NCBI RefSeq assembly: GCF_040372045.1
Contig: NZ_BAABWH010000003.1
Origin: Thalassolituus sp006212115
GTDB lineage: Bacteria > Pseudomonadota > Gammaproteobacteria > Pseudomonadales > Oceanobacteraceae
Length of the DNA stretch: 64,000 bases
Strand: one strand, 5' to 3'
Both the position numbers and the translations under genes were made by a program. Under the pieces are notes generated by a model. That model ran no database searches and had not been told where the DNA came from. It was given only the letters and a program-made list of their open reading frames with translations. Each line of letters starts with the position of its first letter. The stretch's first letter is position 1. Positions 56,752-64,000 of this stretch are shown in pieces.

Positions 56752-58995
56752 ATGAGCAAACCTACACTTCTCGCCATCGCTCTCGCGGCTGCTATACCAG
56801 CTGCTACATTACCCGCCACAAGCCTGGCTGCACCCTCGGGACAAGAGGCGGCGGTGCTGTCGTTAAATATCCCAGCCGGATCACTCAATCAGGTGCTGGT
56901 GCGTCTGGCGCAGGCGGGTGGCGTTACTCTGTCTGTCAATTCGTCGGCAGTGGCAGGTCAAAGCAGCGCGGGTATCAAGGGGAGTTACACCCTCGACGAA
57001 GCGTTTGCCCAGGTATTGAATGGCACCGGATTGCAGGCCACACAGACTACTCAGGGCTATGTGCTTGAACAGGCTGAGTCTCAAGAGGCTGCAACAGCCC
57101 CTGAAAAAGCTCTGACACTGGATAAAGTGGTTGTTACGGCATCTGGCTTTGAGCAAGAACTGGTAGACGCTCCCGCGAGTATCAGCGTGATCACTCGTGA
57201 AGATATTGAGAGCCGTTACTACAGCGACGTCACCGATGCGTTGCGTAATATTCCGGGTGTGACCATTACCGGCGGTGGCTCTGGTGATGGCGGTACGGAT
57301 ATCAGTATGCGTGGTTTGCCGTCCAGCTACACCTTGCTGTTGGTTGATGGTAAACGTCAGGATAGTCGTGAAAGCCGTCCGAATGGCAGTGCAGGTTTTG
57401 AGCAGGATTGGCTACCACCTATGGCAGCAGTTGAGCGTATCGAGGTGGTTCGCGGACCTATGTCGACGCTGTATGGCTCTGATGCAATTGGTGGGGTAAT
57501 TAATATTATTACCCGTAAAGTACCTCAGGAATGGCACGGCAGCGTCACTCTGGACACGGTTTTACAGGAAAATCGAGATGCGGGTGATATTCGTCAGGCC
57601 AATATCTTTGCTGGTGGACCTCTGATTCAGGACACCCTTGGTCTTCAGATCTTTGGTCGTACGTATAAGCGTGAAGAAGACAATATCGTTAATGGCTACG
57701 AAGAGAAGAAGCTGAACAGCGGTTCGGCAAAGCTTTCATATACGCCAACACTGAACCACGACATTGTGCTCGAAGCCGGTGTTACTAAACAGGAACGTTA
57801 TGGCACGCTTGGGCGCTCTAACCCAACGGAAGACTGCGGTCGCAGCGCATGTGGCGACTCTGAATCGAAGCACGAGCGTAAATACTACAACCTGTCTCAT
57901 GCCGGTCGATGGGGCTTTGCGACCAGTGATTCGTACATCCAGACAGAGAAGACGCGCAACGATGGTCGCGATATGGAGATCACCAACACGGTTGCAAACA
58001 CTAATTGGGTGATGAGCTTTGATAGCAATATTCTGAGCGTGGGTGCTCAGTATCAGGAAGAACACCTCGAAGATAATACGTCAAACCGCATTTCGGATCG
58101 GACTGAAATTGAGAACACTCAATGGGCTGTATTTGCGGAAGACGAATGGATGATTGATCCAGACTTTTCGCTGACCCTCGGTGCTCGCATGGATAATGAT
58201 GAGAACTACGGTTCGCATATTAGTCCTCGTGTGTATGGTGTGTGGCACATGTCTTCTCTGTGGACTCTTAAGGGTGGTGTGTCGACGGGCTTCCGTTCGC
58301 CAAGTCTTCGTGAAATTACTCCAGACTGGGGGCAGGTGAGTCGCGGTGGCAATGTCTACGGTAACCCTGATCTTGAGCCCGAGACATCGGTTAACCAGGA
58401 AATCGGCGTACACTTTACGTCGACCACTGGCGCTATCCACAGTGGCCTGACGGTCTTCTACAACGACTTTAAAGATAAGATCACGCGTATTCAGTGCCCG
58501 GTGACCATCTGTACTGATGGGCCTAATGATTTTGGTTCTGATCCGACCTACCGTGTGAATGTCGATGAGGCTGTGACGCAGGGGGTTGAGTGGTCCCTCG
58601 ACGCTGATATCACCGAAGCGCTGACGCTGACGTCTAGCTATACTTACACCGATTCTGAGCAGAAGTCTGGCGAGTACAAAGGCTCTCCTCTGACGCAGTT
58701 ACCGAAGCACCAGGCGACTGCGGGTATCGACTGGAAAGCGTCTGCTCGTCTTAACCCATGGTTGCGGGTTACCTACCGGGGTGAAGAGAGTCAGCCGACG
58801 ACGGGTCCTTCAACAAACTCATTGATTGCACCGTCTTACACCTACGTAGACACCGGTGTCAGTTACCAACTGACCGACAGTGTATCGACCCGCGCAGCAG
58901 TCTATAACCTGACCGACAAGGAAGTAACGGAAGAAGAATACGGCTATGTGGATGATGGTCGTCGCTACTGGCTTAGCGTGAACGTCGACTTCTGA
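56752..58995 (+). CDS. TonB-dependent siderophore receptor with signalling (STN) domain
   Basis: 747 residues. The signal peptide ends near SLAAPS. The N-terminal STN domain is LSLNIPAGSLNQVLVRLAQAGGVTLSV, with GSYTLDEAFAQVLNGTGLQATQTTQGY. The plug starts at LTLDKVVVTASGFEQELVDAPASISVI (TonB-box-like then plug) and includes DISMRGLPSSYTLLLVDGKRQ and VERIEVVRGPMSTLYGSDAIGGVINIITR. The 22-stranded barrel ends in WLSVNVDF with terminal Phe. A signalling domain plus FecI/FecR neighbours marks it as a transducer receptor. A cysteine pair (QCPVTIC) lies in an external loop. Iron-siderophore uptake is likely; the exact ligand is unknown. Confidence 0.93.
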   Translation: MSKPTLLAIALAAAIPAATLPATSLAAPSGQEAAVLSLNIPAGSLNQVLVRLAQAGGVTLSVNSSAVAGQSSAGIKGSYTLDEAFAQVLNGTGLQATQTTQGYVLEQAESQEAATAPEKALTLDKVVVTASGFEQELVDAPASISVITREDIESRYYSDVTDALRNIPGVTITGGGSGDGGTDISMRGLPSSYTLLLVDGKRQDSRESRPNGSAGFEQDWLPPMAAVERIEVVRGPMSTLYGSDAIGGVINIITRKVPQEWHGSVTLDTVLQENRDAGDIRQANIFAGGPLIQDTLGLQIFGRTYKREEDNIVNGYEEKKLNSGSAKLSYTPTLNHDIVLEAGVTKQERYGTLGRSNPTEDCGRSACGDSESKHERKYYNLSHAGRWGFATSDSYIQTEKTRNDGRDMEITNTVANTNWVMSFDSNILSVGAQYQEEHLEDNTSNRISDRTEIENTQWAVFAEDEWMIDPDFSLTLGARMDNDENYGSHISPRVYGVWHMSSLWTLKGGVSTGFRSPSLREITPDWGQVSRGGNVYGNPDLEPETSVNQEIGVHFTSTTGAIHSGLTVFYNDFKDKITRIQCPVTICTDGPNDFGSDPTYRVNVDEAVTQGVEWSLDADITEALTLTSSYTYTDSEQKSGEYKGSPLTQLPKHQATAGIDWKASARLNPWLRVTYRGEESQPTTGPSTNSLIAPSYTYVDTGVSYQLTDSVSTRAAVYNLTDKEVTEEEYGYVDDGRRYWLSVNVDF

Positions 58996-59027
58996 TGCAC
59001 TGGCTTAACATCGGGGTTGGCTTCTGA

Positions 59028-59064
59028 TCAGGTTACAACTTTTAACAGAAAGGTTGTGGCCTGA
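59028..59064 (+). terminator. Imperfect stem-loop after the TonB receptor gene
   Basis: TCAGG/CCTGA at the base and ACAAC/GTTGT inside (59028-59064) fold into an interrupted hairpin without a T run. It is a possible end of the iron operon. Confidence 0.3.
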
Positions 59065-59114
59065 AGGGATACACACTGGCCTAATAAGGCGCATAGAAAC
59101 AAAATAATAAAACT

Positions 59115-59459
59115 ATGCGTCTGTTACCTTCTTTTTTATCAATTTCTCTAGTTCTCAGTTCTCCAGTATTTGCTGCTGACCGTCCGACGGACCGGGAGAT
59201 ACTGCAAATCCAGTCAATAGCCAGTTGCGTGGATGACGTCTACTATCAAGCGGGTTATGAAGAGGGCGACGCGAATCGGATCGACTTAATCGACACCATG
59301 CTAGTGTTGTTTGATCTGCCTGCCTACGACGAAGAATATCTCTACATTGATGTTCCTTATGACGGACAGTTGTCTTCAGAAGTGTACTACCAGTGCATCA
59401 GTGGACAGCGGGATATGCTCGACGAAACCGCCGATAGTCTGGGTATCGCTGCGAACTGA
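59115..59459 (+). CDS. Small secreted protein of unknown function
   Basis: 114 residues. The signal peptide MRLLPSFLSISLVLSSPVFAA is clear. The mature part is acidic, with two Cys (SIASCVDDVYYQ and VYYQCISGQRD) that could form a disulfide, and it is Tyr/Asp-rich. No family is recognised. It follows the TonB receptor by about 120 bp with a hairpin between, so co-regulation with the iron genes is uncertain. Confidence 0.6.
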   Translation: MRLLPSFLSISLVLSSPVFAADRPTDREILQIQSIASCVDDVYYQAGYEEGDANRIDLIDTMLVLFDLPAYDEEYLYIDVPYDGQLSSEVYYQCISGQRDMLDETADSLGIAAN

Positions 59460-59859
59460 TTGCAGCTTCCCTGCGCACGTTCACAATTCTCCCTGATAAG
59501 CTCAACACGCTTGGTCGTGATTTAACTTGTTTGTGCTTTCTTGCTCCTTGCCGTTCCTTCTTACTTTTACTTCTTACTTTAACTTCTTACTGTTTAGCCC
59601 TGAACGCATAGCATTCAGGCGCGAATTTTATCCGCACTCTAGGTCGCAATAAAATTAATTTTCGTGCCAGAAAATAACAATAATTTGATGTTACGTTTTA
59701 TTACAGATAAACCTTAAGTCATTGAAAATAAAGCATAATAATTTAATGTAAATTGAGAAACTAAGCGTAACAATTGTTTAGTGGCTGTTAATTTATTTGG
59801 TCTGATAGAGTCTGTGGTAACTCCTTTTCTAAACAAATATAAATATCGGAGAGAACACG
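59460..59859. other. 400-bp AT-rich intergenic region with a 13-bp triplicate repeat
   Basis: No gene is supported here. Three tandem 13-bp copies of TTCTTACTTTTAC-like sequence lie at 59558-59596. A weak hairpin CCTGAA/TTCAGG follows (59599-59619). The last 200 bp are strongly AT-rich and probably hold the promoter of the FadL-like gene, whose start has CGGAG eight bases upstream. Confidence 0.6.
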
Positions 59860-61179
59860 ATGCCTCTTTCAATTCGTCCAATTACCGGGGCGATGACGCT
59901 TATTGCCGCGACCGTATCCTGTGCTACTTATGCCAATATGGGCACGATTGGTAATACTTACGGTCTGTTTCCACAGGACGTTGCGACCACCCAAGCCTTG
60001 TCCATGTTTAATCAGGAAGTCTCCGCGACTTATTACAATCCTGCTCGTCTGGTTAAAGATGGGCGTGGTGAGCTGTCTACAGGTCTGTTGCAGGCCGAGG
60101 CTAAGCTAGAGGCTGCGGGACCAGACCGTTCTGGTGGCTTGTTGTCCCGCACGCCAACAGCCTCATTGCTGCTCGGTTTGAAAACAGACTTGTCGAAGCT
60201 GACAACGTTTGATCATCCGATGTATTTGGGTGTGGTACTGGGGGTAGAAAACTACGGCTTTTCTTTACTCGAGTTCCAGTCTGAAACCAGCGAGGGCGGA
60301 CAGTTCCTGGAATACGACCGTCAGCCGTTATTTGTTAGTGTGGGCGGAGGCACAGAGCTCTTCCGGGGTGTTAGTGGAGGCTTGTCGGCGAGAGCAACGC
60401 TAAACAACAACGCAGCGCTGTCGACAACGACCGATCTCGCCGGTAACACGCAGTACGAGTCGCTGAATGTACAAGCTGAACCAGCATTGTCGTTCACCTT
60501 ATCCAATACGTTCGATCTGGGTGAAATGTTCTGCCCTTATTACGATTGCTTTGTGACAGGCCTTGAACTGGCGGTTGCGTATCAGCAACGTTCCTATTCA
60601 CGAACCAAGGTGTCTGCCACAACCGTCATTCCGGGTCTGATTCCTGCGTCCGATCCGCTTAATTTCACGATTAAAACGTACGACTCATTTCAACCAACCA
60701 CCATCACAGCGGGTGCACAATACGATAAAGGTTCGCTCCGTCTCGGTGCGACGATGGAATATCAGGAGTGGTCCACGCTGGAAGATCAATTCTCCAGCGA
60801 TACCATCAAGGATCAGGCAGGTGCTGAATTCGAGGATATTCTCATCCCGCGCCTCGGTGCTGAGTTCCGCTTGGGTGAGTCGTTGTCTCTACTGGCAGGC
60901 TTTTCGTATCGCCCGACCGCACTGAAAAGCACCGAGACGTTAGACGTTAATTTATTTGATACCGATCGCTATATCGCTGGATTGGGTTTGTCCGCAAAAG
61001 TTGGCAAGAAGATGTTCCTGGCGCACCCGATACAAATAGATCTCGCGTATCAGCGACAGGAACTTGTTGATCGTGATTTTACGATCACCAACTCACGCCC
61101 TGGCACGGCAAATAATATTGAGGTCACCACCGGTGGCAGTGTCGATGTATTCAGTGGCTCTCTGAGCCTGAAGTTCTGA
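59860..61179 (+). CDS. FadL/OmpP1-like outer-membrane transport protein
   Basis: 439 residues with a signal peptide (cleavage near CATYA-NMG). The N-terminal part ALSMFNQEVSATYYNPARLVKDGRGELS resembles the hatch region NPA-type motif of FadL/TodX proteins, and beta strands end in SLSLKF with terminal Phe. Members move hydrophobic compounds (long-chain fatty acids, hydrocarbons) into the periplasm. It is divergent from classical FadL and contains a cysteine pair (MFCPYYDCF). The next gene, a giant Ig-like lipoprotein, begins 10 bp downstream, so the two are probably expressed together and may act in one surface complex. Confidence 0.7.
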   Translation: MPLSIRPITGAMTLIAATVSCATYANMGTIGNTYGLFPQDVATTQALSMFNQEVSATYYNPARLVKDGRGELSTGLLQAEAKLEAAGPDRSGGLLSRTPTASLLLGLKTDLSKLTTFDHPMYLGVVLGVENYGFSLLEFQSETSEGGQFLEYDRQPLFVSVGGGTELFRGVSGGLSARATLNNNAALSTTTDLAGNTQYESLNVQAEPALSFTLSNTFDLGEMFCPYYDCFVTGLELAVAYQQRSYSRTKVSATTVIPGLIPASDPLNFTIKTYDSFQPTTITAGAQYDKGSLRLGATMEYQEWSTLEDQFSSDTIKDQAGAEFEDILIPRLGAEFRLGESLSLLAGFSYRPTALKSTETLDVNLFDTDRYIAGLGLSAKVGKKMFLAHPIQIDLAYQRQELVDRDFTITNSRPGTANNIEVTTGGSVDVFSGSLSLKF

Positions 61180-61189
61180 GGAGAATGCT

Positions 61190-64000
61190 ATGAAAAAGCC
61201 TTTGTTAATAGCTTTCGCATCATTGATGCTCGCTGGCTGCGGCGATGAAGATACTCAGGAACTACTGGGTGGTGTGATGGTGGAAGGTGAGGACGGAGCA
61301 TTTTTAGCTCCATTTCTAGCCGCCAGCGTCGAGTATTCTTACCCCGCCGATGGACAGATAAATGTACCCCCTGTTACCGATATTGTATTGAGATTTACAG
61401 TTCCGGTTGAAGATCCATTATTGGCGGAGAAACTACTGCTCTCTGATGAGAACGGTAACCTTGTCGCGTTTGAATCGGCAGAATTAGTGGATGGTGGACG
61501 GGGTGTCGTTGCTACCTTATCAGGCGACCTTAAGTCAGGTACTCAATATGAGTTGGTGTTTGATGGTGGTATTGGCTCTGGCCCAAATACAATATTGACA
61601 CCCAATGCCGAGGGCGCGGAAGGTATTCAGTTTACTACGCGCCCTGATGCTACCGGCCCGAAGAACTTAACATCGACTAGTGAGACGTTCTCTGTTGCAG
61701 AGCTGTTACCGGACGGTCAGAACTTTGAGGTAATGGACTTCTCAACATTCCGGTTTTTATTCACTCAGCCTGTGGACCCGGATTCAATTGAATACGGACG
61801 TACAGTACGAATTTTCGATGAAGAAAATAATCTGGTTCCAGCCGATGTGATTGTTAAGCACCAATCCCTGACCGTCGACCCATGCACTGCATCACTCCCT
61901 TCAGAATGCGGTAGTGAAAACGATCAGTTAGATTCGACTAAATCTTATCGTTTGGAATTACGAGGTGTTAAGCCTTTGAATCAGGACGGTACAGATGGAT
62001 TAAATTACTCACTTGATTTTACGCCACGTGAGACTGGTCCGACCTCGATCCTGATTCAGGACATTGTTGACTCTGAAAACTCAGAGCGATCGCCCCTGAA
62101 TGACACTCTAGTTAACGGTGTGATACTGAACTCTGTATTACAGGGCACGACGGATTTATCGCAACAGACCGGTACGCTTAATGCTGAACTGGCTTATGCA
62201 GTGAATTTTCCCGGTTCACAGCCTGTGCCTCTGCGTATTCCGCGAGGTAGCACGCTTCTGAGCTCTTCACTTGATGTGAAGATCAATGGCAACGTTCCTT
62301 TGTTGGATGCAAATACGGGTTTACCGCAACAGACGGGCTCCGTAATTGTGACCTTTATTTCCGATGCCAACGGTTATCTATACCCCAATCCGTATACCGA
62401 TGACCCAGAAGCTCAGCGTCATGTGCGCTTATTTATGGATGTGTCGATGAACACCACCGCTGCACAGCCTAATGCTTCATTATCTCAGGATTTAATGCGA
62501 GTCGAACTTGTTGGTTTGGCGCAGGTGGCGAATGGTCTGTTGGACATAAATGCGATCGGAATTGTTGAGCCCAATATTCTTGGGCAGGATGTTGCAGATG
62601 TGACGATTGCATTTAAGTTGCAGGCGGAAACCAATGACCAGATAGAACGGTTATTTGATCAGGAACAGAATCAGGCTCCCAATATTCCACCACGCTTAGT
62701 CAGTTGGGTACCCGGTTTTGAAAACTCGATTCCATCAACCCGTCAGGCAATGCAGCGACCTGGTGACCCGATTATTCTGAACTTCGATCAGCCTTTGCGT
62801 CGCAATAATGCGGAGACGGTGATTATTGAAGAAAATGGTGTTCGTCTTGATGCATCATCTGTGAGTAACAGCATCGATGGTACGGTTCTTACCGTGCAGG
62901 TTGACGGCGGTCTGAAGCCCGGAGCTGAGTATCAGGTAATCACGACCAGCCAGCTGCAGAATCTGGAAGGATCACCTGCGCTGAGTGAGGCTCTGACCTT
63001 TACTATGGCGCAATCCCAACAGGACGATGGCGTGGTAAATACGTCCCCGCTGGCGTTGACAACGTATCCGGGGTTCCCCTGTAAATCGACCGTGAGTTTA
63101 GACACGGTATTTGCTCTTCCTGAATCTCAGGCGAATCATGGGCAATGTGTTGTGTCTGATAAAACCCCGGAGGGGGTTGTTAATCAAACCCTGCCTGTTT
63201 CTCTGATGCCAGCGGACAGACCAATTGCAGTGATTTTTTCACAGGCAATGGATATCGATAGCATCGTGCTGAATGAATCATTCAAGGTTGAAAAAGTAAC
63301 AGCGGATGGTGTTGTAACGCCGATTAATGGTCGTCTGGAGAAAGCTCCTCAACGGATTCGCTTTTTCCCTGAGAAAAATTGGGAAGAGGGCGCGATATAC
63401 CGCTATACCCTTATGTCGGCAGAAGCTACCAGTGCGGATGACGGAACCTGCCAACAGGGTGGTGTGATTTGTTCAGCCGCAGGACTGCCGCTGCAAACAG
63501 ACATTCTCGTTGACTCTGCGGATTTTGGTGGCCCGGATATGGAAATTTACTTCCGTGGTCGTGCGCCTCGTGAGTCCATATTTACACCACTGCGCAACTA
63601 CCCGGTACGTGACGCTAATGCCAATTACATCGTTGACTGTGACGAAGCGTGCCTGGAGCCTTCTACCAGTCCGGTGACTGGCGGTGGTGATGTTTTACCA
63701 TCAGAAAATGCGGCACGTATTACCGTTGTTAATCAGGAAGCCAGCGTCCTCAACGAAACCCTCTCTCTGCCCGCCCGCAACGGCTGTGATCCGTTGGGTG
63801 AGGAATGCCTGGATGCCAAGTCGGTGTTCCAGACTCTGGCGCTGAATACTGAAGTTATTGGTCCCATAATCGACCCTGAAACCGGACAGCAGGCGGTTGA
63901 GGTGTTGCTCTATCCAATGCTGCTGGCGACAACACCAACTAGCGTGTTCCTGGCTGTGCTTGGCGAGCAAACCACCGGCACACAGGTACTGCGCATGCAA
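61190..64000 (+). CDS. Large Ig-like (Big_5-type) repeat lipoprotein, N-terminal 937 residues
   Basis: Open from ATG 61190 through the right edge (937 codons, incomplete). The lipoprotein signal MKKPLLIAFASLMLAGC has Cys17 in the lipobox. Bacterial Ig-like domains of the SbsA/Big_5 type recur, recognisable by SYPADGQINVPPVTDIVLRFTVPV, RPGDPIILNFDQPLRRNNAETVIIEENG and LMPADRPIAVIFSQAMDIDSIVL, each ending in a Y-type strand such as LKPGAEYQVITTSQLQNLEG. The start has GAGGAG upstream and lies 10 bp after the FadL-like gene. It is a cell-surface or periplasmic protein; the ligand is unknown, and a role with the FadL-like partner is inference. Confidence 0.8.
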   Translation, partial: MKKPLLIAFASLMLAGCGDEDTQELLGGVMVEGEDGAFLAPFLAASVEYSYPADGQINVPPVTDIVLRFTVPVEDPLLAEKLLLSDENGNLVAFESAELVDGGRGVVATLSGDLKSGTQYELVFDGGIGSGPNTILTPNAEGAEGIQFTTRPDATGPKNLTSTSETFSVAELLPDGQNFEVMDFSTFRFLFTQPVDPDSIEYGRTVRIFDEENNLVPADVIVKHQSLTVDPCTASLPSECGSENDQLDSTKSYRLELRGVKPLNQDGTDGLNYSLDFTPRETGPTSILIQDIVDSENSERSPLNDTLVNGVILNSVLQGTTDLSQQTGTLNAELAYAVNFPGSQPVPLRIPRGSTLLSSSLDVKINGNVPLLDANTGLPQQTGSVIVTFISDANGYLYPNPYTDDPEAQRHVRLFMDVSMNTTAAQPNASLSQDLMRVELVGLAQVANGLLDINAIGIVEPNILGQDVADVTIAFKLQAETNDQIERLFDQEQNQAPNIPPRLVSWVPGFENSIPSTRQAMQRPGDPIILNFDQPLRRNNAETVIIEENGVRLDASSVSNSIDGTVLTVQVDGGLKPGAEYQVITTSQLQNLEGSPALSEALTFTMAQSQQDDGVVNTSPLALTTYPGFPCKSTVSLDTVFALPESQANHGQCVVSDKTPEGVVNQTLPVSLMPADRPIAVIFSQAMDIDSIVLNESFKVEKVTADGVVTPINGRLEKAPQRIRFFPEKNWEEGAIYRYTLMSAEATSADDGTCQQGGVICSAAGLPLQTDILVDSADFGGPDMEIYFRGRAPRESIFTPLRNYPVRDANANYIVDCDEACLEPSTSPVTGGGDVLPSENAARITVVNQEASVLNETLSLPARNGCDPLGEECLDAKSVFQTLALNTEVIGPIIDPETGQQAVEVLLYPMLLATTPTSVFLAVLGEQTTGTQVLRMQ

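Noticed and set aside
63701..64000. Minus-strand frame at the right edge
   Set aside because: Opposite the long in-frame lipoprotein gene, which is open through the edge with a lipobox and repeated Ig-like domains.

Overview
The window looks like chromosome from a free-living, probably marine gammaproteobacterium. Evidence for this is the gene order thrS-infC-rpmI-rplT-pheS-pheT-ihfA-merR-tRNA-Pro, a recC-recB-recD operon, many TonB/FadL-type outer-membrane proteins, and sigma-54, Fur and REP-type elements. Oceanospirillales-like bacteria are my best guess, but that is inference. I see no prophage, insertion sequence, CRISPR array or rRNA operon. The left and right edges each cut a gene.

Layout. 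(1) 1-5500, minus strand: a nitrate/nitrite assimilation operon reading nrtA-nrtB-nrtD-porin-nirB-like (cut by the left edge). Its 5' leader carries a near-consensus sigma-54 promoter, an NtrC-like site, and a two-hairpin ANTAR (NasR-type) antitermination signal that overlaps an intrinsic terminator. (2) 5.5-14.4 kb, plus strand: an isochorismatase-fold hydrolase, a YgiQ-type radical SAM protein, an acetyl-CoA hydrolase/transferase family protein, alanine dehydrogenase, a small lipoprotein and a secreted alpha/beta hydrolase. (3) 14.5-26.2 kb: recC-recB-recD with 1-nt overlaps, then a DUF748/AsmA-like membrane protein with a hexanucleotide repeat, then tRNA-Val. (4) 26.4-30 kb: an unknown protein, an Hsp20, and a lipoprotein 5'-nucleotidase on a collagen-like stalk.

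(5) 30.0-33.3 kb is the most unusual stretch. It is a dense array of about 38 REP-like palindromes of three classes, all with the GTAG/GTGG head typical of RAYT-associated REPs. On the left they form about nine direct 236-244 bp units, including an exact 717-bp tandem duplication. On the right they are inverted, in a different order, and surround a small TTG-started gene. (6) 33.4-40 kb: a likely selenium operon with selD, mnmH, a PhnCDE-like ABC transporter (binding protein, ATPase, double-length permease), a DMT transporter and a DJ-1 family protein. (7) 40-43.5 kb: a lipoprotein glycerophosphodiesterase, a fatty acid hydroxylase/sterol desaturase-type enzyme and a divergent AraC regulator with a 21-bp direct-repeat operator between them. 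(8) 43.6-51.3 kb: the translation cluster (thrS to tRNA-Pro), with infC starting at a rare AUC codon.

(9) 51.3-64 kb: a LuxR-type DNA-binding domain fused to an apparently inactive alpha/beta hydrolase, an FG-GAP-like lipoprotein, a Fur-box-preceded FecI/FecR/TonB-receptor iron-signalling set, a small secreted protein, and a FadL-like outer-membrane protein paired with a very large Ig-like lipoprotein that runs off the right edge.

How they work together. The left operon imports nitrate and begins its reduction under combined nitrogen-limitation and nitrate control. The selenium operon links selenophosphate synthesis and tRNA selenouridine formation to a dedicated transporter. The Fec-like set couples siderophore sensing to receptor expression.
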